A model generated the notes under the pieces. The model saw nothing but the letters and a program-made list of their open reading frames with translations, was not told the origin of the DNA and did no database searches. From an uncultured Acetatifactor sp. (lineage in GTDB: Bacteria; Bacillota; Clostridia; Lachnospirales; Lachnospiraceae), in assembly GCA_947631615.1 (NCBI GenBank), contig CANRLX010000004.1, forward strand, positions 23,658 to 87,657: 64,000 nucleotides of DNA, read 5' to 3'. Position 1 is the first letter of the stretch, and each line of letters begins with the position of its first letter. Of this stretch, positions 1 to 9,240 are shown in pieces. Position numbers and translations under genes: made by a program.

Positions 1-399
1 TACAGCATAGTTTGCTTTTTGTACAGCAAGCGACGCTTGTTTATATCCTCGGTCCTTGAGAATGTGGAGCATTTCTTTCATCAATGCAGTACCTATTCCC
101 AATCCTCGAAACTCTTTGTACAAGGATATTGCAAAAGAGGGCGTGCTATTGTCTATGTGTCCGTAATCATTCATAATGCGTACCCAAACAGCGCCTACCG
201 GCATATTGTTGATTTCTGCAACTAAACCAATATCATCCTTTTTCATACCAAAGTCAGTTATATACACTTGCAGCTCAGGTTGATGGATAATTGATTTTGG
301 CGGTGCAGGAGTCCCTTGTGGCACAAAAATAGCTTCGTATAAAAAATCTTCAAGTATGCTATATTCTTCCTCCAATATTGGTCCAATTCTGTACTCCAT
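1..399 (-). CDS. GNAT-family N-acetyltransferase, C-terminus cut by window edge
   Basis: The frame is open from an ATG at 399 to the window edge, giving 133 residues without a stop, so the C-terminus lies outside. The acetyl-CoA binding motif A of GNAT enzymes is visible as EFRGLGIGTALM around residues 103-114, and the end reads NYAV, where the family usually continues with a YEKxGF segment. A GGAG ribosome site lies 9 bases before the ATG. The gene starts 34 bases after the membrane-protein gene upstream and may be cotranscribed. It is visibly AT-richer than its neighbours. The acylated substrate cannot be told from sequence. Confidence 0.85.
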   Translation of the reverse strand, partial: MEYRIGPILEEEYSILEDFLYEAIFVPQGTPAPPKSIIHQPELQVYITDFGMKKDDIGLVAEINNMPVGAVWVRIMNDYGHIDNSTPSFAISLYKEFRGLGIGTALMKEMLHILKDRGYKQASLAVQKANYAV

Positions 400-433
400 A
401 GGATTTTCTCCGCCCTAAAAATAGAATAGATCT

Positions 434-2050
434 TCACATCGTTTTCTTCATGATAGGTGATACTTGTTTTGAGGAAAGCTCCTTTTCTTTCGGACTTCCC
501 TGTGGAAGCATCCCGTAAATCCGGTACAGCCCCAGCGCCGCCGCAGAGAGGTAGACCGGCGTCATATTGTACAGATATCTGGAGCGCGCCTCAAAGATCA
601 TGACAAACAAAAAGCTGCCGATCAGCGCGATATAGAGCACATCCTCGCCGATGGGATGCTCCCGCTCCCGCCTTTTGCGAAGTGCCCCGGCCGCCCCCAG
701 AAAAAGGGTCACGACCCAGCACCCCTGTGCAAAGGTGGCATAATACGGATACCATTCCGCGTCCTTTCGGAAAATTTTCTCCACCCACTGCTTCACCGGC
801 GTGTCCAAAACCCAGGACGGCGAGATCTCAAACACACCTTCCTTCTCCCACGCAAACATTCCGTCGTTATAATTGATCAAAAGTTTTCTTCCCAGAAACC
901 GGACGCAGCCCATCGGGCCATATCCCCGAAGCCGTTCCCCGGCTACGCGCAGATTTTCTCTGGCCCGCGTCTCCTGATCCGGCTGCGCGCTGGAAAAGGC
1001 GTAATCTTCGGTATAGTAGGCCCCCGCGTTCTCTTCGTTGAGCCCCAGCATCAGATAATGCGTATAGGAAAATCTCAGATCCTCCTGCAGGTCGCACCCT
1101 GTATATTCCAGCATATGGGCCCGTATTCCCAGCGATGCGCCAAACGCCAGAAGGATCATCCCCAGGTGAAAGACAAACGCTCTCCCGTATCCTTTTCGGA
1201 CAAGGAGGGCGATCCCTTCCAAACAGAGCACCGCGATCAAAACAATGACGGCGCTCGGCTTAATATAATATCCGCACAGCCCGCAAAGTCCCGTCAAAAA
1301 CCAAAAGACGCCCTTTTTCCAGATTACAGAGGCCCTGCAGGCACAAAGATACAAATACAACGTCAAAATCGGAAACAAAATACTGTAGGCATCCGTGTAG
1401 GGGACCACCATCCACGGATGGATCCCGATCAAGAGGGCGAACAAAAGAAAGGCTGACAAACCGGCCTTTTTGCTTCCGGTGATCTCTTTGATCGAAAGGG
1501 CCGTCAGCACGCCGGCGAGATTGACCATTGCGCAGCCCGCCAGAACATACGCATAATATCCCTCCAGTCCAAAAAAGGACGCCACGCTGCCGACTATCGC
1601 CAGCAGATACACGATTCCCACATTGTTTGGATACTGGGAAAAATAATAAAAGTCCCCTATGACTTCCGTCCCCGTCTGAAGCCCATCCGCTATACCCGTC
1701 ACGATCCCTACGTCCCATCCCACGATAAAATAGAGATGATAGGACAAAAAGACCTGCAGTAAAAGAAGGAGCAGGCTCATTCCCCAGAGGCATCCATAAA
1801 AACCGTCGGAAAATATTCTCTGAAAAATACGCCTCGGAGCCACCCATCTTTTCCACGCGGCCATAACCGCCGCAAGCAGGGCCGCCCCCAGCGGCATCAG
1901 CACGACGTTGGGCAGAACCGATTGGTTTCTCGCCCACTCCGGATAGTCCGCTCTCTGATCGCACACCACAAGAAGCGCCAGGATCAGCACGCTCAAAAAA
2001 GCATATATTCCCTTGACTATTTGACTCAGTCTGTTTTCCCTAATCGTCAT
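434..2050 (-). CDS. Polytopic membrane protein, possibly a GT-C-type glycosyltransferase
   Basis: This 538-residue protein has about ten hydrophobic segments spread over its length and a hydrophilic region near residues 310-420. The segment VVPYTDAYSILFPIL (about residues 215-230) and the overall layout, with a long extracytoplasmic loop, recall GT-C-fold enzymes that use lipid-linked sugars, but I cannot identify an acidic catalytic loop with confidence. The start at 2050 is preceded by an AGAGGACG ribosome site. It lies downstream of pncB on the same strand, separated by about 180 bases that contain a tandem repeat. Function unassigned; cell-surface polysaccharide or teichoic-acid decoration is only a guess. 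Confidence 0.7.
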   Translation of the reverse strand: MTIRENRLSQIVKGIYAFLSVLILALLVVCDQRADYPEWARNQSVLPNVVLMPLGAALLAAVMAAWKRWVAPRRIFQRIFSDGFYGCLWGMSLLLLLLQVFLSYHLYFIVGWDVGIVTGIADGLQTGTEVIGDFYYFSQYPNNVGIVYLLAIVGSVASFFGLEGYYAYVLAGCAMVNLAGVLTALSIKEITGSKKAGLSAFLLFALLIGIHPWMVVPYTDAYSILFPILTLYLYLCACRASVIWKKGVFWFLTGLCGLCGYYIKPSAVIVLIAVLCLEGIALLVRKGYGRAFVFHLGMILLAFGASLGIRAHMLEYTGCDLQEDLRFSYTHYLMLGLNEENAGAYYTEDYAFSSAQPDQETRARENLRVAGERLRGYGPMGCVRFLGRKLLINYNDGMFAWEKEGVFEISPSWVLDTPVKQWVEKIFRKDAEWYPYYATFAQGCWVVTLFLGAAGALRKRREREHPIGEDVLYIALIGSFLFVMIFEARSRYLYNMTPVYLSAAALGLYRIYGMLPQGSPKEKELSSKQVSPIMKKTM

Positions 2051-2106
2051 CCAGCGTCCTCTATCTGTCTTTGGCTATCTCCCCGGCTCCCCGGCTCTGT
2101 CTCAGG

Positions 2107-2178
2107 CTTCGGCGCTCCGTTCCCTGACTCTCCGGCTTCGGTGCTCCGTTCCCTGACTCTCCGGCTTCGGTGCTCCGG
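2107..2178. repeat. 29-bp tandem repeat, about 2.5 copies
   Basis: Two full units start at 2107 and 2136 and differ at a single position (C versus T at unit position 7). A 14-base partial third unit starts at 2165. The unit is GC-rich, begins CTTCGGYGCTCCG and ends ACTCTCCGG. It lies between the stop of pncB and the start of the membrane-protein gene. The unit length is not a multiple of three and no gene spans it. Confidence 0.9.
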
Positions 2179-2229
2179 CTTCTCCCTCTCTACCTCCGGC
2201 CTTTTGTCTCAAGCTCTGCCTCCCTCGGC

Positions 2230-3684
2230 CTATCTCTCGCTCATGCGGTCCAACAGCTCCAGCTTCATATCGTACAGCTTTTTCGAGAGATCCACATAGA
2301 CATTGTGAGGATTCACCAGTCTCTTGGTCTCGTCCCAGAGGGTATCTAACTCCTGACGGCAGTACTCTCGGATCTCCATCACCTTGGGGGAGGTATAGCA
2401 GCACTCGCCGTTTTTAAAGACCTGCTGCAGGATCGGGCGGATGGTGTAGGTGCCTCCCGCCAGGCGCGTCTTCTTCCACGGTTCCTGGGGATCAAAAAGG
2501 AGCAGATCCTCCTTCTCGTCATACACCTCGTCCGCCAGGCAGATCAGATCCGCCTTCAGCTTGCCGGTGTCCTTCTCGTAGATCCGGTAGATGATCTTGT
2601 CCCCGGGGTTGGTGACCTTCTCCGAATTTTCGGACAGCTTGATCTTGGGGATAAACCTTCCGTCCTCCCCCATGATTGCCGCCAGCTTATACACACCGCC
2701 GAAGGAAGGATTGTCCTTGGAGGTGATCAGGTTGGTGCCCACGCCCCACGAAGTAATCTTTGCCCCCTGCTCCTTCAGGCTGTCGATCAGAAATTCGTCC
2801 AGATCGTTGGAGGCCGAGATCACCGCATCCGTAAATCCCGCCTCGTCCAGCATCTTTCGCGCTTTCTTGGACAGGTATGCCAGATCGCCGCTGTCCAGCC
2901 GGATCCCATAGTTGGCCAGAGGCAGTCCCGCCTCCCGCATCTCTCGAAATACGCGGATTGCATTGGGAACGCCGGATTTCAGAGTATCGTAAGTATCTAC
3001 CAGCAGTATGCACGCGTCGGGATACATGTCCGCATATGCCCTGAACGCGGTATATTCATCCGGAAAGCTCATGATCCAGCTGTGCGCGTGGGTTCCCTTC
3101 ACGGGGATGTCAAAAAGCTGCCCCGCCAGCACGTTGCTGGTCCCCACACATCCGCCGATCACTGCCGCCCTGGCCCCGTAGGTGCCGGCGTCCGGCCCCT
3201 GGGCGCGCCGCAGGCCAAACTCCATGATGCCGTCTCCCCTGGCCGCGTGGCACACCCGCGCCGCCTTGGTGGCGATCAGGCTCTGATGATTGATAATATT
3301 CAGGATGGCCGTCTCCACAAGCTGCGCCTGCATGATAGGGGCTACCACCTTTACCATGGGCTCGCGGGGAAACATGACCGTCCCCTCCGGAATCGCATAG
3401 ATATCTCCGGTGAAACGAAAGTCCTTGAGATAGTCCAAAAATTCTGCGTCAAAGATCCCCAAAGACGCCAGATAATCGATATCCTGTCCGGCAAAGCGAA
3501 GCTCCTTGATATACTGGATCAGCTGCTCCAGGCCGGCGGCGATGGAGTACCCGCCCCCGCACGGATTGTTGCGGAAAAAGGCGTCAAATATCACCGTCTC
3601 ATTGCGGTCCTTGTTCTTAAAATACCCCTGCATCATCGTAAGTTCATAAAGATCTGTCAGCAACGTCAAATTCTGTCTGTCCAT
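2230..3684 (-). CDS. pncB: Nicotinate phosphoribosyltransferase
   Basis: This 484-residue cytoplasmic enzyme converts nicotinate and PRPP to nicotinate mononucleotide in the Preiss-Handler salvage route to NAD. The N-terminus MDRQNLTLLTDLYELTMMQG and the segment KGTHAHSWIMSFPDE, holding the conserved histidines of the active site, are typical of the long bacterial NAPRT family. An in-frame extension upstream exists, but I chose the ATG at 3684 because it follows a perfect AAGGAGG at the right distance and matches the family N-terminus. It starts 58 bases after the flavodiiron gene and probably shares its transcript. No unusual residues were seen. Confidence 0.95.
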   Translation of the reverse strand: MDRQNLTLLTDLYELTMMQGYFKNKDRNETVIFDAFFRNNPCGGGYSIAAGLEQLIQYIKELRFAGQDIDYLASLGIFDAEFLDYLKDFRFTGDIYAIPEGTVMFPREPMVKVVAPIMQAQLVETAILNIINHQSLIATKAARVCHAARGDGIMEFGLRRAQGPDAGTYGARAAVIGGCVGTSNVLAGQLFDIPVKGTHAHSWIMSFPDEYTAFRAYADMYPDACILLVDTYDTLKSGVPNAIRVFREMREAGLPLANYGIRLDSGDLAYLSKKARKMLDEAGFTDAVISASNDLDEFLIDSLKEQGAKITSWGVGTNLITSKDNPSFGGVYKLAAIMGEDGRFIPKIKLSENSEKVTNPGDKIIYRIYEKDTGKLKADLICLADEVYDEKEDLLLFDPQEPWKKTRLAGGTYTIRPILQQVFKNGECCYTSPKVMEIREYCRQELDTLWDETKRLVNPHNVYVDLSKKLYDMKLELLDRMSER

Positions 3685-3742
3685 CGTTTCCTCCTTTTTT
3701 CTCCCCCCGTCTCTTTCATGACCTCTGCCGGCGCGTCCGCTT

Positions 3743-4906
3743 TTATCCGCGCACGCAGGCATCCGCCAGTTGTCTCAGTGCCGATCGGCTCTCTTCGTTC
3801 AGAGTGCTCCTGATCGTGACCACAGGTTCCAAAAAAGTGATGTTTTTCATGGGCTCCAGAAGCGCCTTCATCGCTCGGGCCGCCGTCGGTCCCCAAGAGC
3901 CGTTCTCCACCATGCCCACCGTGCGGTTCTGGTACATCTTGGACTGCAGATGCAGAAGAAACTCCTGCATACACGGGAACACCCCACCGTCATAGCTGGA
4001 TGCCGCCACGATCAAGCGATCGTATCGGAAAGCCTTCGCCACCGCATAGGACACATCCTCATGGGAGAGGTCGCACAGGTCGACCTTTTCCTCTCCTCCC
4101 TCTCGCAGCATCTCCGCCAGCTCCTCCACGGCCTTCCATGTGTTGCCGTAGATGGAGGCGCAGGCGATCAGCACGCCCTTCTCCTCCGGCCGGTAGCTGC
4201 TCCAGGTGTCGTAGAGCCCGATATAGTGCGCCAGGTTCTCACGAAGCACCGGCCCGTGAAGCGGGCAAATGGTTTGGATGTCGAGCCCCGCCGCCTTTTT
4301 CAAAAGTCCCTGGACCGGCGCGCCGTACTTTCCCACAATATTGAAATAGTAGCGCCGCGCTTCCTCCTCCCAGGGTTCCTCCGTTTCCAGGGCGCCGAAT
4401 TTTCCGAAACCGTCCGCGGAGAAAAGGATATTTTCGCTGCTCTCATAAGTGACCATCACCTCCGGCCAGTGCACCATCGGCGCCATATAAAAGGTGAGCG
4501 TATGGGAGCCCAGCTCCAGCGTGTCCCCCTCCTTCACCGTAAGCGCACGATCCTTCAGATCCACGTCAAAAAACTGCGGCAGCATAGCGAAGGTCTTGGC
4601 ATTTCCCACCAGCACCACCTCCGGATAGAGCTCCAGAAGCCTCCCCAGGCTGCCGGCATGGTCCGGCTCCAGATGGGAGAGGATCAGATAGTCGGGCTTT
4701 CTTCCGCCGAGGGCAGCCGCCAGCTTCTCCTCCCATGCCGCTGTCGCCCTGACGTCCACCGTATCCATCAGCGCCACCTTCTCGTCCAGAATCAGGTAAG
4801 AATTATAAGACACTCCCCCGAGAACCGGATATTGGTTCTCAAACAGATCCAGCTGCCTGTCGTCCACACCAAGGTATCGAACAGAATCCGAAATTTTTAG
4901 TTCCAT
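3743..4906 (-). CDS. fprA: Flavodiiron protein (A-type flavoprotein), O2/NO reductase
   Basis: This 387-residue protein has an N-terminal metallo-beta-lactamase-like diiron domain and a C-terminal flavodoxin-like FMN domain. The diiron ligand motif HLEPDH is at residues 78-83, with further ligands in the HWPE, SADGFG and PLHGP segments. The FMN domain begins near residue 245 with GVLIACASIYGNTWKAVEEL. The family reduces oxygen to water, or NO to N2O, in anaerobes, using rubredoxin or similar donors. No fused rubredoxin is present. A GGAGG ribosome site precedes the ATG and a near-consensus sigma-A promoter lies about 90 bases upstream. It would protect oxygen-sensitive enzymes such as pyruvate formate-lyase. 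Confidence 0.95.
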   Translation of the reverse strand: MELKISDSVRYLGVDDRQLDLFENQYPVLGGVSYNSYLILDEKVALMDTVDVRATAAWEEKLAAALGGRKPDYLILSHLEPDHAGSLGRLLELYPEVVLVGNAKTFAMLPQFFDVDLKDRALTVKEGDTLELGSHTLTFYMAPMVHWPEVMVTYESSENILFSADGFGKFGALETEEPWEEEARRYYFNIVGKYGAPVQGLLKKAAGLDIQTICPLHGPVLRENLAHYIGLYDTWSSYRPEEKGVLIACASIYGNTWKAVEELAEMLREGGEEKVDLCDLSHEDVSYAVAKAFRYDRLIVAASSYDGGVFPCMQEFLLHLQSKMYQNRTVGMVENGSWGPTAARAMKALLEPMKNITFLEPVVTIRSTLNEESRSALRQLADACVRG

Positions 4907-4990
4907 AGCTCATCCTCCGGTTTTTATTTTTGGGCATCAATATGGTTTAGTATGGCATATTTCACCCCAATATAAAACACGTTTTTTAGA

Positions 4991-5041
4991 ATTTTATCAT
5001 TGTAAATTCCGCTTGTCAACGTTCCTTTGTTTTGCTATACT
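4991..5041. promoter_or_regulatory. Divergent overlapping sigma-A promoters sharing one -35 box
   Basis: On the minus strand TTGACA (5019-5014), 17 bases, then TAAAAT (4996-4991) with an upstream TGA points at the flavodiiron gene. On the plus strand TTGTCA (5013-5018), 17 bases, then TATACT (5036-5041) with an extended TGC points at the truncated membrane-protein gene. The two -35 elements occupy the same near-palindromic TTGTCAA, so the polymerases should compete. Confidence 0.75.
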
Positions 5042-5123
5042 AATTTTACTGTTCCGACAGGTCAAATACACACAGATAACAGGAGTATGCCGCGTCAAAC
5101 GAACGCCCGGCACAACGAACACC

Positions 5124-5510
5124 ATGAATACCTTTTTCACCAAAAAGAAGCTTCCGGAAGCTATGATGCTTCTGTTTTTTCTCTTGACTCCCCTCCTCTC
5201 CGCCACCCTCTTCTGTCTCAGGGACGGACGGATGCCCGGCGATATCTACATTCCCCTGGGAGGCTGGAGCGACGAGATCACCTACTACAAACAGATCGAG
5301 GGGATCCTCTCCCACGGGATCCCCCGGGGGTATTTTGGCTATAATCAGTCTCGGGCGCTGTACGGCACGCTGGGCACGTGGGGGCTGGTCCCTCTGATCC
5401 CCTATGTGATATGGGGGTTTTTCTTCGGCTGGAATTATGTTTCCCCCATCTACGCCAATATCTTCTTTTGCGCGCTCGCCCTCGCGGCCGTGTATCTGCT
5501 TCCTGCGCCG
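5124..5510 (+). pseudogene. 3'-truncated membrane-protein gene
   Basis: An ATG at 5124 opens a frame whose first roughly 128 residues look like the start of a real polytopic membrane protein: a charged N-terminus, a transmembrane segment (MMLLFFLLTPLLSATLF), a loop with GGWSDEITYYKQIEGIL, and two more hydrophobic segments. From 5511 the same frame runs antisense through the 33-residue small gene and mfd until 6314, and nothing there resembles a membrane protein. The gene therefore appears to have lost its 3' part. No good ribosome site precedes the ATG, although a strong promoter lies upstream. Related intact proteins are presumably 500-600 residues. Confidence 0.6.
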
Positions 5511-5612
5511 TTACTCCTCCACGTACTCCCGATAGTCCTCCTCGCAGGCAAACAAAATGTAGATTCCGTCCACCAGTCCCATGTAGCCGTTTGCCGTCGT
5601 ATATCCCTTCAT
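5511..5612 (-). CDS. 33-residue small protein downstream of mfd
   Basis: An ATG at 5612, placed after a perfect TAAGGAGGT ribosome site, opens a 33-codon frame reading MKGYTTANGYMGLVDGIYIL and ending FACEEDYREYVEE. It is acidic at the C-terminus, rich in Tyr and Gly, and has one cysteine. It begins 60 bases after the mfd stop on the same strand, so pth, mfd and this gene may form one transcript. I recognise the style of similar tiny Lachnospiraceae proteins but know no function. The excellent ribosome site and protein-like composition argue that it is real rather than chance. Confidence 0.65.
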   Translation of the reverse strand: MKGYTTANGYMGLVDGIYILFACEEDYREYVEE

Positions 5613-5672
5613 AACGATACCTCCTTATCCTTACGCCTGTCTCTGATAAGAAGGTATCACATTACAAGTCCA

Positions 5673-8600
5673 TTAAACTTCCCTCAAAAGGATCTGCATC
5701 TCCTCCAAAAGCTCCTCCGTCCGGTTGAGCAAAAGCTCCGCATCCGTCTCCATCAAACCGGTTTTCCGGTATTTATAGGTGAAAAAGGGCGTCCCATACG
5801 CGGTGAAGCTCAAGTCCGTCCCATGCCGTTTGACAAGCTCCGGTATGTGCGCCGGATCAATGTCGGCGTCCGGCCGGAAGGTAAAGAGGATTTTCTCATT
5901 CTTTCCCTTGACCTCGGTCAGGTCCAGCCGGTGCGCGGCCACGCGGATCAGCGCGATCCGCAGCAGATTGTCCACGGGCTTCGGGATCTCCCCGAAGCGG
6001 TCCAGCAGCTCGTCCCGCATGTCGTCCCGCTCCCTTCCGCTCTCGATGCCCGCGATCCGCTTGTAGATATCCAGCTTCTGCACCTCATTTACGATATACG
6101 CGGCGGGAATATACGCGTCCACATCCAGGTCGATCACGGTCGCAAAGTCCGTGGCCACCGTTTCGCCCTTCAGTTTCTGCACCGCCTCGTTCAGCAGCTT
6201 ACAGTACATATCATAGCCCACGGCCTCCATGTGGCCGTGCTGCCGGACGCCCAGGAGATTTCCCGCGCCGCGGATCTCCAGATCCCGCATTGCGATCTTA
6301 AATCCGCTCCCTAGATCCGTAAATTCCCGAATCGCCTCCAGACGCTTCTCCGCCACCTCGCGCAGCACCTTGTCCCTTTTATACATCAGAAAGGCATACG
6401 CCGTCCGGTTGGAGCGCCCCACCCGTCCTCTGAGCTGATACAGCTGGGAGAGGCCCATGCTGTCAGAGTCATGGATAATCATGGTGTTCACGTTGGGAAT
6501 ATCCAGCCCTGTCTCGATAATGGTGGTGGATACCAGCACATCGATCTCCCCCCCGATAAAATCGTACATGATCTGCTCCAGCTCATTCTCCCTCATCTGG
6601 CCGTGGGCAAAGGCAACGGACGCCTCCGGCACCAGCGCCGCGATCTGCGCCGCCACATCCCCGATGGTGTTGACCCGATTGTACACATAATACACCTGGC
6701 CCCCGCGGGCCAGCTCCCGCACGATGGCCTCCCGCACCAGTTCCTCATTGTATTCGCAGACAAAGGTCTGGATGGGCAGCCGGTCGTTTGGCGCCTCCTC
6801 CAGCACACTCATGTCCCGTATTCCCACCAGGCTCATATGCAGCGTTCTGGGGATAGGGGTCGCCGTCAGGGTAAGCACATCCACATTTTCCTTTAACTTC
6901 TTGATCTTCTCCTTGTGAGATACCCCAAAGCGCTGTTCTTCGTCGATAATCAAAAGCCCCAGATCCTTGAACCGCACATCCTTGGAAAGGACGCGATGGG
7001 TGCCGATCACGATATCCACGAATCCCTTCTGGAGATCCGTCACCGTTTTCTTTAACTCTGCCGCCGTGCGGAACCGGCTCATCAGATCGACCCGCACGGG
7101 AAAATCCTTCATCCTCTGCACAAAGGTGGCATAGTGCTGCTGCGCCAGAATGGTGGTGGGGACCAGGTACACCACCTGTTTCCCGTCCTGCACCGCCTTA
7201 AACGCCGCCCGCAGCGCGATCTCCGTTTTGCCGTAGCCCACATCCCCGCAGATCAGGCGGTCCATGATCTTTGTGCTCTCCATATCCGCCTTTGTATCCG
7301 CGATGGCGCTCAGCTGATCCTCCGTTTCCTCAAAGGGAAACATCTCTTCAAACTCCTTCTGCCACACGGTATCCTTCCCGAAGGAATATCCGCTGCTCTG
7401 CTGGCGCAGGGCGTACAGCTCCACCAGATCCCTGGCGACCTCGCTGACCGCGCCCTTCACCTTCGTCTTGGTCCGCTCCCACTCCTTGGTCCCCAGCTTG
7501 TTCAGCCGCGGCTTCTTCTCCGCGTCGGCAGAGGCGTACTTCTGGATCACATCCAGACCGGTGGCAAGCACATAGAGATTTCCGCCGTCCCGATACTCGA
7601 TCTTGATATAGTCCTTGACGACCTTCTCCATCTCCACCTTTTCAATGCCCCGATATATGCCGAGGCCGTGGGTCTCATGCACCACGTAGTCCCCTACCTT
7701 CAGATTGTTGAAATCGTTGATCTTCTGTCCCTGATAAATCTTTTTTCTGCGCTGCTTCTTCTTGGCCGCCCCAAAGATATCGGTCTCCGCCAGCACCACA
7801 AACTTAAGCAGCGGATACTCAAACCCTTTCCCCACATGACCGTAATAGGTCAGCACCTCCCCGGGGATCACCTCCCTGGACGGATCCTCCGTGTAGACCG
7901 CCGCGATCTCCTGATCCCGCAGATCCTCCGCCAGACGCTTCGCCCGGGTGCGGGAGCCGGACAAAAGGAGCACCCGATAACCGTTTTTCCGATACTGCTT
8001 CAAATCCCTTACCAGCGCGTCAAAGCTGTTGTTGTAGGGGGCCAGATTTCTGGCATTGATGTCATATTTTTTGATCGGGCGAAACAGGGTGCTCCGACCG
8101 TCCAGCGCCGCCAGCGTGACCACCTTGCTGCCGCTCAGCCTGGCCGCCACCTGCTCCGCGCTGTACAGAATGTCCGTCTGCCCCGCCAGCAGATAGCCCT
8201 TGTTTAGACGCTGCTCCATACTCTCCCGAAACTCCAGCTCCACGGCGTCCGCCTGCTCCTTCGCCCGAGCCGGCTCCTCCACGAAAAAGACCAGCGATTC
8301 CCCATGCCCTCCGGCCGCCGCAAGGTCCTGCAAAAGCTCCGGAAGCGTCACCGTGTCCTCATAAAAATAGCGGATATAGCTCTCCAGGTTGACCTTGCTC
8401 TTAAACTCCAAGAGCTGTTCCCCAAGCTCCCGAACCTGTGTGGCAATGCGGTGCGCCTCCTCGGGCTGATGGGCCTCCCGAAAATACCGCTCCCGCTCCT
8501 TCGCCTCCCGCTCCAGCTTTGCCAGCCCTGCGCGGATCCGCTCCTCGGAGAGCACAAACTCCGACGCGGGATAGATATTGACGCTCTCCAGCTTCTCGAT

Positions 8601-9230
8601 GGAGCGCTGGCTCAGAATGTCAAAGCTTCGGATGGAGTCGATTTCGTCCCCCCACAGCTCAATGCGGAAAGGATTCTCCTCCGTCAGGTCAAAGACATCC
8701 ACAATGCCGCCTCTCACGGAAAACTGTCCCGGACTCTCCACCTGGAAAGTCCTCTCGTACCCCATTTCGATCAACCGGTCGGACAGTCCCTTCTCGTCCA
8801 GGCTCCCGCCTCTCTGCAAGGATATGACATCCTTGTCACAATCCAGACGCGCCTGGGGCGTCATGAGAGCCGCATAGGTCGTCACGATCGTCACCGGCTT
8901 TCCCTCCATCAGCCGCCGTAGCGTGCAGATGCGCTCCCTTGTGAGCTGGTTGCCGTGGATATCCGCCTGAAAGAAAATCAGGTCCTTCGCCGGATAGAGC
9001 CGCACGTTCCGGTCGTAAAACCGATACTCCTCCAAGAGCTCCCTGGCCCGCAGGTCGCTGTAGGTCACAATGCACCTGTACTTCATCCCTTCGCCGAGCC
9101 CGTAGACCATATGCAGTTTCTGGGAGTCCACGCATCCTGTCAGGGCGATGGGCCCCTTGGTCTTTCTGAGGCACTCCCTCATTTGATCGTATTCCGCCAG
9201 CTCCTTCAGAGGAGCGAGTAATGCCTGCAT
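5673..9230 (-). CDS. mfd: Transcription-repair coupling factor
   Basis: This 1185-residue ATP-dependent translocase removes RNA polymerase stalled at DNA lesions and recruits UvrA. The order is a UvrB-like N-terminal module, a central RNA-polymerase-interacting domain (segment VGDYVVHETHGLGIYRGIE), then RecG-like helicase motors with Walker A GDVGYGKTE near residue 660 and DEEQRFG near residue 765, and a C-terminal TRCF domain. The length matches the family. The ATG at 9230 follows TAGGAGGTG. It starts 10 bases after the pth stop, an arrangement common in Firmicutes that suggests cotranscription. All helicase motifs look intact. Confidence 0.97.
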   Translation of the reverse strand: MQALLAPLKELAEYDQMRECLRKTKGPIALTGCVDSQKLHMVYGLGEGMKYRCIVTYSDLRARELLEEYRFYDRNVRLYPAKDLIFFQADIHGNQLTRERICTLRRLMEGKPVTIVTTYAALMTPQARLDCDKDVISLQRGGSLDEKGLSDRLIEMGYERTFQVESPGQFSVRGGIVDVFDLTEENPFRIELWGDEIDSIRSFDILSQRSIEKLESVNIYPASEFVLSEERIRAGLAKLEREAKERERYFREAHQPEEAHRIATQVRELGEQLLEFKSKVNLESYIRYFYEDTVTLPELLQDLAAAGGHGESLVFFVEEPARAKEQADAVELEFRESMEQRLNKGYLLAGQTDILYSAEQVAARLSGSKVVTLAALDGRSTLFRPIKKYDINARNLAPYNNSFDALVRDLKQYRKNGYRVLLLSGSRTRAKRLAEDLRDQEIAAVYTEDPSREVIPGEVLTYYGHVGKGFEYPLLKFVVLAETDIFGAAKKKQRRKKIYQGQKINDFNNLKVGDYVVHETHGLGIYRGIEKVEMEKVVKDYIKIEYRDGGNLYVLATGLDVIQKYASADAEKKPRLNKLGTKEWERTKTKVKGAVSEVARDLVELYALRQQSSGYSFGKDTVWQKEFEEMFPFEETEDQLSAIADTKADMESTKIMDRLICGDVGYGKTEIALRAAFKAVQDGKQVVYLVPTTILAQQHYATFVQRMKDFPVRVDLMSRFRTAAELKKTVTDLQKGFVDIVIGTHRVLSKDVRFKDLGLLIIDEEQRFGVSHKEKIKKLKENVDVLTLTATPIPRTLHMSLVGIRDMSVLEEAPNDRLPIQTFVCEYNEELVREAIVRELARGGQVYYVYNRVNTIGDVAAQIAALVPEASVAFAHGQMRENELEQIMYDFIGGEIDVLVSTTIIETGLDIPNVNTMIIHDSDSMGLSQLYQLRGRVGRSNRTAYAFLMYKRDKVLREVAEKRLEAIREFTDLGSGFKIAMRDLEIRGAGNLLGVRQHGHMEAVGYDMYCKLLNEAVQKLKGETVATDFATVIDLDVDAYIPAAYIVNEVQKLDIYKRIAGIESGRERDDMRDELLDRFGEIPKPVDNLLRIALIRVAAHRLDLTEVKGKNEKILFTFRPDADIDPAHIPELVKRHGTDLSFTAYGTPFFTYKYRKTGLMETDAELLLNRTEELLEEMQILLREV

Positions 9231-9240
9231 GGTACACCTC

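Noticed and set aside
5013-6314. 433-codon plus-strand frame
   Set aside because: Only the first part looks like a membrane protein; the rest is antisense to the 33-residue gene and mfd, so I kept just 5124-5510 as a fragment.
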